Shown here: piece after piece, positions 6,401-14,134 of the stretch
How the letters are laid out: each line of letters begins with the position of its first letter
Position numbering within the stretch: the first letter of the stretch is position 1
DNA from: Nitrosomonadales bacterium
Lineage (GTDB): Bacteria > Pseudomonadota > Gammaproteobacteria > Burkholderiales > Nitrosomonadaceae
Direction: 5' to 3'
DNA length: 14,516 bases
Assembly: GCA_004525885.1 (NCBI GenBank)
Contig: SPBV01000021.1
Coordinates: forward strand, 1-14,516
Program-made: the position numbers and the translations under genes
Notes under the pieces: model-generated
What the model was told of the DNA's origin: nothing
Databases searched by the model: none
The model's input: the letters and a program-made list of their open reading frames with translations, nothing else

Positions 6401-7339
6401 TCAAGTATTTGCATCGTTGAAGTAGATCTGATTGCCTCCAGATTCTTTCGCTTTATACATTGCTATATCAGCCCACTTCAGGATTTCGTCTTTGCTACCA
6501 TCGTCGCTAATGAACACCACCACGCCTATACTTACTGTGCAACAATGCTCGATAGTGGTGTCAGCCTCCGCCTCGCGCTTGATAGTCAGCAAGTAGGGAT
6601 CAGATAGATTCGCACGAACTTTTTCCGCGACGATGCGTGCTTGTAAGGCAGACTCGGATTTATCTACACTTAACTCATCGAGCATCACAACAAACTCATC
6701 CCCACCAAAACGCGCTACAGTGTCCACCTCACGCACACATTGATTTAGCCGATTCGCCACTTCAATCAGCAATAAGTCACCTGCACCATGGCCATGCTTA
6801 TCATTAACCGGCTTGAAATTATCCAAGTCCAGAAACATCAGCGCGCCATAACGACCAGTACGCTTGCTGGAAGCCATCATTTGGCTCAGTCGGTCGTATA
6901 GGAGACGGCGATTAGGCAGTTGCGTCAATGCGTCATAGAAGGCTAGATTGTAAATTTGTGCTTCTGCAAGCTTCTCCTTGGTTACATCCCGGATGGTACT
7001 GATGATCAGCCTGCCATCCGGCGTCTCTAACGAGCTGAGACTTACGTCTACATTGAATTCGCTGCCATCCTTACGACGCGCAATCAGGTCAAGGCCTGTG
7101 CCCATCGAGCGCGAATGGGGATCCTTCTGATACTGGGTACGATGCGCGACGTGCACCGCCTGTAGTCGCTTTGGGATTAACTGTTCAATGGGTTGACCGA
7201 GCAACTCCTCGCGCGAATAACCGAATACTTCCTCGGTCCGAGCATTGACAATGGTGATCCGGCCATCGTGATCTACGATCACTACGGAGTCAGGGACGGC
7301 TTCAAGTAACGCCTCTGCCAGTTCTTTTTGTATCTGCAT
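6401..7339 (-). CDS. PAS-GGDEF diguanylate cyclase
   Basis: This 312-aa soluble protein should make cyclic di-GMP from two GTP. An N-terminal PAS sensor (about residues 8-120; DSVVIVDHDGRITIVNARTE, FGYSREELLG, RRKDGSEFNVDVS) leads through a short helix beginning DVTKEKLAEAQ into a GGDEF domain (about 130-308). The active-site motif is intact as GGDEF (212-216), with metal-binding Asp in FLDLDNFK (169-176). An RxxD inhibitory site is present exactly five residues before it (REVD, 203-206), so product inhibition is expected. There is no membrane segment. The start is supported by AAGGTGGAG about 8 nt upstream of ATG. No phosphodiesterase or effector gene is adjacent. It stands alone between scar C and the repeats at 7435-7600. 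The PAS ligand is not predictable. Confidence 0.93.
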   Translation of the reverse strand: MQIQKELAEALLEAVPDSVVIVDHDGRITIVNARTEEVFGYSREELLGQPIEQLIPKRLQAVHVAHRTQYQKDPHSRSMGTGLDLIARRKDGSEFNVDVSLSSLETPDGRLIISTIRDVTKEKLAEAQIYNLAFYDALTQLPNRRLLYDRLSQMMASSKRTGRYGALMFLDLDNFKPVNDKHGHGAGDLLLIEVANRLNQCVREVDTVARFGGDEFVVMLDELSVDKSESALQARIVAEKVRANLSDPYLLTIKREAEADTTIEHCCTVSIGVVVFISDDGSKDEILKWADIAMYKAKESGGNQIYFNDANT

Positions 7340-7434
7340 GTGGTGTACTCCACCTTAAAATACCGTGAAAAACAGCGCACTGAATTCTGACACTCTTTCT
7401 GCACCTTGTGTTGTCATCATTGAACCATTCTTCC

Positions 7435-7466
7435 GATCGTCCGCTTTCGGCACGAAGCAGAAATTC
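7435..7466. repeat. GAATGTCC inverted-repeat element near the diguanylate cyclase
   Basis: GATCGTCCGCTTT (7435-7447) faces GAAGCAGAAATTC (7454-7466), a diverged copy of the dyad with a CGGCAC centre. It sits just before the T-arm-like block of the second att-like family. Confidence 0.45.
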
Positions 7467-7477
7467 TTCTTTCTAAG

Positions 7478-7605
7478 GCGGTGGAAATCGAATTGAAGCC
7501 TGTAACCCTTACCTGAGGATGTTCTATATTTTTTCTATTTTCGATGTGCCAACAAATACACCATTAAATTTATTGGCTTTGATTGGATACTATTGGATTG
7601 CTACA
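7478..7605 (+). repeat. Att-like repeat, second family, copy 2
   Basis: GGCGGTGGAAATCGAATTGAA (complement of a T-loop-like TTCGATT) is followed by a ~50-bp spacer with CTATATTTTTTCTATTTTCG and then two direct repeats, TGTGCCAACAAAT and ACACCATTAAAT (7545-7569). It closes with TTGATTGGATACTATTGGA, which resembles the GGATTGTATTGG end of family 1. The architecture (T-arm, spacer, paired repeats, GGAT..TATTGG) is the same with different repeat words. Confidence 0.5.
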
Positions 7606-7627
7606 GACAACTAAGTAAAGTTATTGA

Positions 7628-7643
7628 TCGTATCTAGATACGA
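7628..7643. promoter_or_regulatory. Perfect 16-bp palindrome upstream of the MFS gene
   Basis: TCGTATCTAGATACGA is exactly self-complementary, the sort of symmetry expected of a dimeric repressor operator. It lies about 200 bp before the transporter start. No regulator gene is adjacent that would explain it. Confidence 0.35.
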
Positions 7644-7711
7644 CAAGTTGAAGGGCTTCAAAAATTATATACTTAAAGAAATTTAATGTTGAACCGACAT
7701 GACATTTAATA

Positions 7712-7765
7712 CACTACCAACTTGTTAGTTTTGATTCCATTGCCTGAAAAAAGTGTCTGGTAGTG
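7712..7765. repeat. Spaced 8-bp inverted repeat
   Basis: CACTACCA (7712-7719) and TGGTAGTG (7758-7765) are perfect complements 38 bp apart, between the second-family repeat and the MFS gene. It could be a looped leader structure or a relic of a boundary; no function is assigned. Confidence 0.3.
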
Positions 7766-7847
7766 AATCATCGATTGAGATTTTTCCTGTAGGGAAGAAT
7801 AAAGAATTCATCAATATATAATGGTCACTTATAAGGGGGGTAAGTGC

Positions 7848-9479
7848 ATGACCGATAATCCCGTTTGGCGCTGGATCGATGATACGTTTTTTGATCTCGG
7901 GCGACAGTTCCGCTGGACTTACCTGCCCCCTTTGATGGTATCTCTTGCGGCGGGCGTGTCCGGACTGACCGCCATCGTCGGCACCTTTTTCATCAAGGAG
8001 TATCCTGATCTTTCCGCCGCATTCCTTGCTGGCCTGGCGTTCTGGGCGGGCATCCCATGGACGCTAAAAATGCCACTCGGTCACCTTGTCGACCTGATTT
8101 GGCGCCAGAAAGCGATTCTTGTCTATATCGGCGCGAGTCTGATCGCGCTCAGTATCGGAATCATGTACGCGATCATCGCCCATACCGAAATGATGGCCGA
8201 GATCATGAAAGTCGAAACCTGGTTCGTGATCGCCACCCTGCCCGCGCCGACCGGCTACGTCGTGCAGGACGTGGTTGCGGACGCGATGACTGTGGAGGCG
8301 GTGCCAACAATAGACGAGCATGGCAACCCCTACCCAGATAGTGAAATCAAGGTGATGCACACCACAATGCAGACCCTCGGGCGCGTCGCGATCATCGGCG
8401 GCCTGGCCGCAGTTTCCGTGTTGAACATCACCCTGTTCGACGGCGTCGAGAACATGACCGAAGAAATGAAAGTAGCCATTTACGCAGACATATACATGCT
8501 GGCGCTGATCATTCCGCTCATTTCGATCACCGGCGTTATTCTTGGCTCCATTTTACTAAAACGTCGCGCCCGCAAGCTAAATGAGCAAGGCCACGATCAT
8601 GAAAGTGTCGATAAAATGCTGTTCGGGCCCACCGGGGAAACACATCCGAACTGGTGGATACTCGGCGGCAGCCTAGTTTTTGCCGCATTCACGCTAACCA
8701 TGGGTATCAGCCAGGTGCCATTGGCGCAAGAAATCATTTTCCTGGGGTCGATGGGCATTATTTTATTCCTGATGTACCGGTTGCTACTCGAACTCGAGCC
8801 TGATATACGTAAAATGCTGGTAGGAACAGCGGTAATCATCTTCGTGTTTCGCGCAGTACCCTTACCTGGTTCTGGTGCCGGCTGGTTCGAGATCGACGTA
8901 CTCGGATTCGATCAACGCTTCCTCTCCGTGTTGTCCTTGATCGGCTCGGCCCTCGCACTTTTCGGCATGGTGGTGCTACGGCCAATGATGGCAACGCGCT
9001 CTATCGCCTTCGTGGTCGTGAGCTTAACCATCGCTGCGGGCATCCTCTCACTACCCAACATCGGGCTTTATTACGGGCTTCATGAGTGGACTGCGGCACG
9101 CACTGGGGGCATCGTCGATGCACGGTTTATTGCGATCATCGATACCGCAATGGAATCACCGCTCGGCCAAATCGCGATGATCCCGATGCTAGCCTGGATC
9201 GCGAAGAATGCGCCTCCGCATCTGAAGGCCACGTTTTTTGCGGTGATGGCATCCTTCACCAACCTGGCGTTATCGGCCGAGAGCCTCGGGACCAAATATT
9301 TAAATGAGCTTTATCTAGTCACCCGGGAAGTCCGTGACCGTACCACCGATGTCATCAATACTGTGGCGGATTACAGCGAACTGGGCTGGCTGTTGATCAC
9401 GGTCACGTTGATTGCCTTGCTAGCACCGCTGCTGACGATTGCGCTGATCCAGCGTTCGCCGCTGCGCACCCAGCAGTAA
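7848..9479 (+). CDS. MFS transporter, BT1-like (folate/biopterin transporter type)
   Basis: This is a large polytopic inner-membrane protein (543 aa from the preferred start) with about 12 hydrophobic segments, beginning LPPLMVSLAAGVSGL and ending LLITVTLIALLAPLLTIAL. The early loop LKMPLGHLVDLIWRQK (73-88) matches the conserved MFS/BT1 loop between helices 2 and 3, and QDVVADAMTVEAV (140-152) resembles the BT1 signature with paired acidic residues. The ligand is not evident; BT1 members carry pterins or folates, but bacterial relatives are mostly uncharacterised. A long hydrophilic insert around DEHGNPYPDSE (156-166) is unusual. ATG at 7848 is preferred because AAGGGGGG lies 7 nt upstream; an in-frame ATG at 7821 would add nine residues and has no ribosome site. 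The DNA is clearly more GC-rich than its neighbours, suggesting a separate origin. Confidence 0.8.
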   Translation: MTDNPVWRWIDDTFFDLGRQFRWTYLPPLMVSLAAGVSGLTAIVGTFFIKEYPDLSAAFLAGLAFWAGIPWTLKMPLGHLVDLIWRQKAILVYIGASLIALSIGIMYAIIAHTEMMAEIMKVETWFVIATLPAPTGYVVQDVVADAMTVEAVPTIDEHGNPYPDSEIKVMHTTMQTLGRVAIIGGLAAVSVLNITLFDGVENMTEEMKVAIYADIYMLALIIPLISITGVILGSILLKRRARKLNEQGHDHESVDKMLFGPTGETHPNWWILGGSLVFAAFTLTMGISQVPLAQEIIFLGSMGIILFLMYRLLLELEPDIRKMLVGTAVIIFVFRAVPLPGSGAGWFEIDVLGFDQRFLSVLSLIGSALALFGMVVLRPMMATRSIAFVVVSLTIAAGILSLPNIGLYYGLHEWTAARTGGIVDARFIAIIDTAMESPLGQIAMIPMLAWIAKNAPPHLKATFFAVMASFTNLALSAESLGTKYLNELYLVTREVRDRTTDVINTVADYSELGWLLITVTLIALLAPLLTIALIQRSPLRTQQ

Positions 9480-9495
9480 ACTGGGGGTTAGATTC

Positions 9496-9552
9496 ATGAG
9501 AAAAATAATATTTGCCTGCACCCTGTGGCTGCGTAATGATTACCAGAGGTAA
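9496..9552 (+). pseudogene. Truncated start of a secreted or lipoprotein gene
   Basis: Sixteen bases after the transporter stop, a GGGGGT-type ribosome site precedes ATG and the short peptide MRKIIFACTLWLRNDYQR, then a stop. The first twelve residues look like the beginning of a signal peptide (positive N-end, hydrophobic core, Cys). This may be the broken 5' end of a gene that once followed the transporter and was cut when the scar D boundary formed. Confidence 0.3.
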
Positions 9553-9634
9553 GGTTAATAAACTCCTATAGATAAGAAAAAGACTTTATGCTTTTACTCA
9601 TAAGATCTTAATGGCCTTTATAAAATACTTAATT

Positions 9635-9780
9635 GTGGGTAGCGGGAATCGAACCCACGCCTGTTAATACCTTACTTACCATAATCTTGTACAAGAAATA
9701 ACTGACCAGATTTTCTTGACGTGCCCCCAAATATACCCCCCCGTATGACTGGCTGTTATGGGATGTTATTGAAAGATAAA
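9635..9780 (+). repeat. Att-like scar, family 1, copy D
   Basis: This copy has the best-kept tRNA 3' end. Its complement, GCGTGGGTTCGATTCCCGC followed by TACCCAC, has a T-stem (GTGGG/CCCGC, one G-U), the 7-nt loop TTCGATT and a 7-nt acceptor-like strand, but no CCA. The spacer ATAATCTTGTACAAGAAATA and ACTGACCAGATTTTCTTGAC leads to paired CCCCC repeats (9724-9742), then GACTGGCTGTTATGGGATG and TTATTGAAAGATAAA. There is no tRNA body. Confidence 0.65.
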
Positions 9781-9992
9781 TATAGCAATTTGTTTTGAAC
9801 AAAATAGCCTGTCACAAATGACTACCTTTAAGAAATTAATCAGTTACTGATAACTACTTTCGACCCATTAAAAGAATCCAAGTTTGACTTTATTGGTGAA
9901 CCGCTATCTTGCCAGTTCTCATCCATTCTATGGAAAGCGTAAAACAAACTTCATAAAAATTGCGAACCTTATCAGCCAATATCATCTCAACA

Positions 9993-10895
9993 CTAAATTT
10001 GCTTCATCCATGGTACTTTTACTTTATGGATAGCTTTCTTTATGACATCAATTGCGTGTTGACGACTAAAGCTTTTTCGCCAAACTATGGCAATTCTCCG
10101 CGACGGCTCGGGTGACGTAAACGACACAACATGCAGAAGCTTGTTACCAGGGTAAGGGTTTGTAGCACACGCTGGCATAACGGTAACACCCAGCCCAGAG
10201 GCAACCATATTTCTAATAGTTTCAAGTGAATTTCCTTGAACCGTATCTTGTGAGTGTCGACTTAGTTCAGGACAGAACTCTGTGACTTGGTTGCTAAAGC
10301 AATGACCGGAATCAAGTAACAGCACCTTCTCTTTGGCAAGCATACTGCTACGCAGCGATTTCATTCGTGCCCATGGATGCACGCTTGGGACTACGACCTT
10401 GAAGACCTCGTCGTACAGTTGCTCAGTTATGATGCCCGGAACGTCAAATGGCAATGCCATGATGGCCACATCTAGATTTCCATTGCGTAAATGTTGTTCA
10501 ATATTAGCAGTCAACCCTTCTTCTATATCTAAGGGCATCCCGGGGGCAAGTTTTATCAGTATTGGGATAATTCTTGGCAGCAAGTAAGGCCCTACCGTAA
10601 AGATGACGCCTAATTTGATCGGACCGATAAGAGGATTATTGCCTTCTTTTGCTAGCAACTTGACCTTAGCTGCCTCTTCCAAAACACGCTGCGCTTGTTC
10701 GATAATTAGATTACCAACAACCGTCAGAGTAATTTCAGTTTTAGATCGTTCAAATATTTGTATGCCTAGCTCTTCCTCAAGTTTCTGGATTGCAACACTA
10801 AGAGCGGGCTGACTGACAAAACAACGCTCCGCTGCACGCCGGAAATTACGCTCCTGGGCAACAGCTACCACATAGCGAAACTCGTTTAAGGTCAT
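9993..10895 (-). CDS. oxyR: Hydrogen-peroxide-sensing LysR regulator OxyR
   Basis: This 300-aa LysR-type activator has an N-terminal winged helix-turn-helix (about 1-60; FRRAAERCFVSQPALSVAIQKLE region) and a C-terminal sensor domain. Two cysteines sit at C199 and C208 in SGHCFSNQVTEFC, the same spacing and numbering as the redox pair of E. coli OxyR, followed by the conserved SLETIRNMVASGLGVTVMP segment (223-241). Oxidation by H2O2 should therefore form a disulfide and switch the protein to an activator. The start has AGGGAGA about 9 nt upstream. It is divergent from katA with about 215 bp between the two start codons, the usual arrangement in which OxyR controls the catalase and itself. Both sit between scars D and E, so they look like a self-contained peroxide-defence module. 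Confidence 0.92.
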   Translation of the reverse strand: MTLNEFRYVVAVAQERNFRRAAERCFVSQPALSVAIQKLEEELGIQIFERSKTEITLTVVGNLIIEQAQRVLEEAAKVKLLAKEGNNPLIGPIKLGVIFTVGPYLLPRIIPILIKLAPGMPLDIEEGLTANIEQHLRNGNLDVAIMALPFDVPGIITEQLYDEVFKVVVPSVHPWARMKSLRSSMLAKEKVLLLDSGHCFSNQVTEFCPELSRHSQDTVQGNSLETIRNMVASGLGVTVMPACATNPYPGNKLLHVVSFTSPEPSRRIAIVWRKSFSRQHAIDVIKKAIHKVKVPWMKQI

Positions 10896-11110
10896 CGAGT
10901 CTGGTCTCCCTGAAATTAATACTACCTATAAATAAAATTTGATAGTCTCAGTATATCACCTCATTAATAACAATCAATTGGATATATCAGTTAATTGGGT
11001 GCATTCTTAGCAACGTACTAATCATTAATTGAGAAGAGAGAGAACATAATAAGCAATTTGCTTATTTCAAACTTACCATATAAATGGTATTTGTTTCTAA
11101 GGAGGAAAAA
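10896..11110. promoter_or_regulatory. oxyR-katA divergent control region
   Basis: The intergenic region holds GATAGTCTCAGTATATC (10941-10957), a GATA-N9-TATC dyad of LysR-box type, and GATATATC (10981-10988), an 8-bp palindrome. I did not find a clean match to the four-part ATAG/CTAT OxyR consensus, so the site is only a candidate. Nearer katA are small hairpins AAGCA/TGCTT (11051-11063) and TACCAT/ATGGTA (11074-11089). AAGGAGG at 11099-11105 is the katA ribosome site and fixes its start at 11111. Confidence 0.45.
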
Positions 11111-12553
11111 ATGAAATCTATCAAAAAACTTACTACTGCCGCAGGTGCACCTATACCTGACAACCAAAATACAATGACAGCTGGATCTCGTGGTCCAGTG
11201 CTACTTCAGGATGTTTGGTTCTTGGAGAAGCTCGCACACTTTGATCGTGAAGTAATTCCAGAGAGACGCATGCACGCCAAAGGATCAGGCGCCTATGGTA
11301 GCTTTACGGTTACGCACGACATCTCTAAATACACTCGCGCCAAAATATTTTCACAAGTTGGCAAGAAAACAGACCTCTTTGTTCGTTTCTCTACGGTAGC
11401 AGGTGAGAGAGGAGCTGCAGATGCTGAACGTGACATTCGTGGCTTTGCCATTAAATTCTACACTGAAGAGGGAAATTGGGATCTCGTTGGCAATAATACG
11501 CCAGTCTTTTTTCTGCGGGATCCACTTAAATTTCCGGATCTTAACCATGCGGTTAAGCGAGACCCCCGCACTAATTTGCGAAGCGCTAAAAACAATTGGG
11601 ATTTCTGGACACTGCTTCCCGAAGCCTTGCACCAAGTAACCATTGTAATGAGTGACCGGGGCATTCCTGCCTCTTATCGTCACATGCATGGATTTGGCAG
11701 CCATGCCTTTAGCTTTATTAATACTAAAAATGAGCGCACCTGGGTTAAGTTTCATTTTAAAACTCAACAGGGTATCAAGAACCTGACTGATGAGGAATCT
11801 TCTCAACTCATAGCGAATGACCGCGAGAGTAGTCAACGTGATCTATACGCAGCAATTGAGAACAAAGACTATCCGCGCTGGACTATGTACGTTCAAGTCA
11901 TGCCTGAAAAGGACGCTTCTAAGGTTCCGTATCATCCGTTTGACCTGACTAAAATCTGGCCTAAGAAAGATTATCCATTAACCGAGGTAGGCGTTCTTGA
12001 ATTAAACCGAAACCCGGAGAACTACTATGCTGAAGTAGAACAAGCAGCCTTTAATCCAGCCAATGTAGTACCTGGTATTAGCTTTTCACCAGATAAAATG
12101 CTGCAGGGACGGCTATTTTCTTACGGTGATGCGCAACGCTATCGTCTTGGAGTAAACCATAGTCAGATACCTGTGAATGCACCACGCTGCCCATTCCACA
12201 ATTATCACCGTGATGGCGCTATGAGGGTTGATGACAACCAGGGTGGCACCATTGGCTACGAACCGAACAATTACGGCCAGTGGCAAGAACAACCTGATTT
12301 CTCAGAACCACCACTGTCTACAGAAGGTGCGGCTGGTCACTGGAATCACCGGGAGGATGACGACTACTATTCGCAACCACGGGCACTCTTTCAGCTGATG
12401 ACTCCAGAAAAACAACAAGTACTATTTGAAAACACTGCACGTTCTCTTGGCGGCGCACCCCGTGAGATACAGTTACGTCATATTGGGAACTGTAACAAAG
12501 CTGATCCAGAGTATGGTGCTGGTGTTGCCAAAGCATTAGGCATAAAAAAATAG
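11111..12553 (+). CDS. katA: Monofunctional heme catalase, small-subunit clade 3 (KatA)
   Basis: The enzyme converts 2 H2O2 to water and O2 in the cytoplasm as a heme-b tetramer. All key residues are present: distal His H55 (RRMHAKGSGAYG), Asn N128 (LVGNNTPVFF), and proximal heme ligand Tyr Y338 in RLFSYGDAQRYR with R334. H-to-N and H-to-Y distances equal those of bovine catalase. Length (480 aa) and the lack of a C-terminal flavodoxin-like domain place it with small-subunit catalases. The start at 11111 is chosen because AAGGAGG lies 5 nt upstream; an in-frame ATG at 11084 would add nine residues but has no ribosome site and lies in a hairpin. It is divergent from oxyR, and peroxide induction through OxyR is expected. 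A terminator follows at 12627-12669, directly before scar E. Confidence 0.95.
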   Translation: MKSIKKLTTAAGAPIPDNQNTMTAGSRGPVLLQDVWFLEKLAHFDREVIPERRMHAKGSGAYGSFTVTHDISKYTRAKIFSQVGKKTDLFVRFSTVAGERGAADAERDIRGFAIKFYTEEGNWDLVGNNTPVFFLRDPLKFPDLNHAVKRDPRTNLRSAKNNWDFWTLLPEALHQVTIVMSDRGIPASYRHMHGFGSHAFSFINTKNERTWVKFHFKTQQGIKNLTDEESSQLIANDRESSQRDLYAAIENKDYPRWTMYVQVMPEKDASKVPYHPFDLTKIWPKKDYPLTEVGVLELNRNPENYYAEVEQAAFNPANVVPGISFSPDKMLQGRLFSYGDAQRYRLGVNHSQIPVNAPRCPFHNYHRDGAMRVDDNQGGTIGYEPNNYGQWQEQPDFSEPPLSTEGAAGHWNHREDDDYYSQPRALFQLMTPEKQQVLFENTARSLGGAPREIQLRHIGNCNKADPEYGAGVAKALGIKK

Positions 12554-12626
12554 GCAGTCTAATAACTCAAACAAATAATACAAGTGCAGTGTTTTTCTTT
12601 CACCTCAATCATCAGTATCTTTAATT

Positions 12627-12669
12627 CCTTAGTGTCTTCTTTCAAAATAAGGCGGGCACTAAGGTTTTT
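12627..12669 (+). terminator. Terminator downstream of katA
   Basis: CCTTAGTG (12627-12634) pairs perfectly with CACTAAGG (12657-12664) and is followed at once by TTTTTC. The 22-nt loop can pair further in part. It lies about 75 bp past the katA stop and its T tract abuts the T-arm block of scar E. Confidence 0.6.
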
Positions 12670-12810
12670 CGGCGGAGGGAATCGAACCAACGCCTGTTAA
12701 CACCTCATTTATCATAATCTTATACAATAAATAGCTACCCAGATTTCCCTGACGCACCCCAAAATACCCCCGAATGATTGGCTGTTACTGGATAGTATTG
12801 AAAACTAAAT
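12670..12810 (+). repeat. Att-like scar, family 1, copy E
   Basis: The copy opens with CGGCGGAGGGAATCGAACC (complement GGTTCGATTCCCTCCGCC, a tRNA 3'-end-like sequence), then the spacer ATCATAATCTTATACAATAA, ATAGCTACCCAGATTTCC, paired repeats CACCCCAAAATACCCCC (12755-12771), and GAATGATTGGCTGTTACTGG, ATAGTATTGAAAACTAAAT. The start of the GAATGTCC dyad (GTGAATATCCATTT) follows at 12811, as in copy B, but its right arm is lost at the end of the antiporter gene. Confidence 0.65.
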
Positions 12811-12836
12811 GTGAATATCCATTTTTTTAAAAAAGA

Positions 12837-14057
12837 TTAGTCTCTAGCATAGCTATTTGCCAATCTTCCTATCGTAAGACCTTGTATTATAATTGAGAAT
12901 ACCACTATACAATAAGTGATAAGCAGTAACATATCGCGAACATCGCTACTTGGTAAAGAGAGAACCAGTGCAACGAATAAGCCGCCGCGTAGCCCGCCCC
13001 AGGTTAAAATGGAAACTGTGCCCCGTGAAAATTCTTTAAACGTTTTGAACATTGTGACTGGAAGCAAGACAAGTATGAAGCGAATCAATAACAAAACCGG
13101 AATCATAATAATTCCAACGTAAAGTGATGTAATATCTGAACTTACTAGCAATAACTCAAAACCTATCAATATAAATAGTAATACATTCAGAAATTCGTCT
13201 ATCAACTCCCAGAACCCACTCAAATAATCACGCGTTTGTTGGGACATAGCTTTTGAATGAGCCAAATTGCCAATTATAAGTCCGGAAACAACCATAGCAA
13301 TTGGTCCGGAAAGGTGCATATAGCGCGCAAGCTCATATCCACCCATCACTAAGGCTAAAGTAAGCAATACTTCAACTTTGTAATTATCTACATGATACAT
13401 TAGAAAATACACAATAAAGCCCAGTGCAAGTCCTAGCGCTATACCTCCAATAACTTCTTCAACAAATAAAATGATCACATGTGAGGCCTCGACATGGCCT
13501 TGTGCTAGTACTCCTAATAGTACTGTGAAAATGACTACCGCCATACCATCATTAAATAATGATTCCCCAACCACATTAATTTCTAATGACTTTGGAATTC
13601 TGGCTTTTTTCAAAATGGACAGAACGGCAATTGGATCTGTCGGAGAAATAAGCGCTCCAAACAAAAGCGCATAGATAATATCTATCTGGATATCAAAAGT
13701 AGCAAGTAGGTAGTACAGAGCGTAGCCAACAGCAAATGTTGAACACAAAGTTCCAAGCAATGCCATCGTAAGAATCAACAGTCTATGCTTTTTCAGCAAT
13801 GCCCAATCCACATGCAACGCACCAGCAAATAAAAGAAAACTCAACATGCCATGCATAACAGTATTCGAAAAGTCCAGCTTGGTTAATACTGGTCCTACCA
13901 ATTCGGATGCTCCTGGGATCAGCATCATACCGACAGAGGTAGCCATAGCCAGAACCATCACACCAATGGTAGTGGGTAGCTTAATGAAGCGATAGTTCAC
14001 ATAAGCAAACAAGGCGCATAAAGACATTAATATGCTTAATATGGTAATAATACCCAT
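12837..14057 (-). CDS. Na+(K+)/H+ antiporter, CPA1 family (NhaP-like)
   Basis: This 406-aa inner-membrane protein exchanges a monovalent cation for protons and would serve pH and salt homeostasis. It has about 12 hydrophobic segments and lacks the long cytoplasmic tail of larger CPA1 exchangers. CPA1 hallmarks are FAGALHVDWALLKKH (77-91), the unwound-helix motif ISPTDPIAVL (137-146; T140, D141) and the ion-binding Asn-Asp pair in GESLFNDG (164-171; N169, D170), which indicates electroneutral exchange. A late WGGLRGGLFVALVLSLP segment carries the conserved Arg. The start is supported by GGGAG 7 nt before ATG. Whether Na+ or K+ is preferred cannot be read from sequence. Its 3' end abuts scar E, so that repeat and the gene end are nearly fused. 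Upstream lies debris of an unrelated outer-membrane gene. Confidence 0.92.
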   Translation of the reverse strand: MGIITILSILMSLCALFAYVNYRFIKLPTTIGVMVLAMATSVGMMLIPGASELVGPVLTKLDFSNTVMHGMLSFLLFAGALHVDWALLKKHRLLILTMALLGTLCSTFAVGYALYYLLATFDIQIDIIYALLFGALISPTDPIAVLSILKKARIPKSLEINVVGESLFNDGMAVVIFTVLLGVLAQGHVEASHVIILFVEEVIGGIALGLALGFIVYFLMYHVDNYKVEVLLTLALVMGGYELARYMHLSGPIAMVVSGLIIGNLAHSKAMSQQTRDYLSGFWELIDEFLNVLLFILIGFELLLVSSDITSLYVGIIMIPVLLLIRFILVLLPVTMFKTFKEFSRGTVSILTWGGLRGGLFVALVLSLPSSDVRDMLLLITYCIVVFSIIIQGLTIGRLANSYARD

Positions 14058-14134
14058 AAGGCAACTCCCTCAGCTAGTTACAAAACGTATAAGACAATTG
14101 CGTTAGAAATCTATCTGCAATTCACTGACCCTCC

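Noticed and set aside
6380..6607. 75-codon + strand ORF
   Set aside because: It is antisense to the 3' end of the GGDEF gene, which has all its motifs intact.
9635..9665. A functional tRNA gene at scar D
   Set aside because: Only a T-arm and acceptor-like strand are present; there is no anticodon arm, D-arm, matching 5' acceptor strand or CCA.
10926..10957. A full OxyR consensus site (ATAG-N7-CTAT twice)
   Set aside because: Only one ATAG tetranucleotide is in register; the other three positions fail, so no confident operator is called.
11084..11110. N-terminal extension of katA from ATG 11084
   Set aside because: No ribosome site precedes it, whereas AAGGAGG sits correctly before the ATG at 11111.
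11351..11836. 161-codon - strand ORF inside katA
   Set aside because: It is the complementary shadow of catalase, whose frame holds every catalytic residue.
1200..12810. CRISPR array
   Set aside because: Repeats are kilobases apart, diverged and separated by genes; no short regular repeat-spacer series exists in the window.
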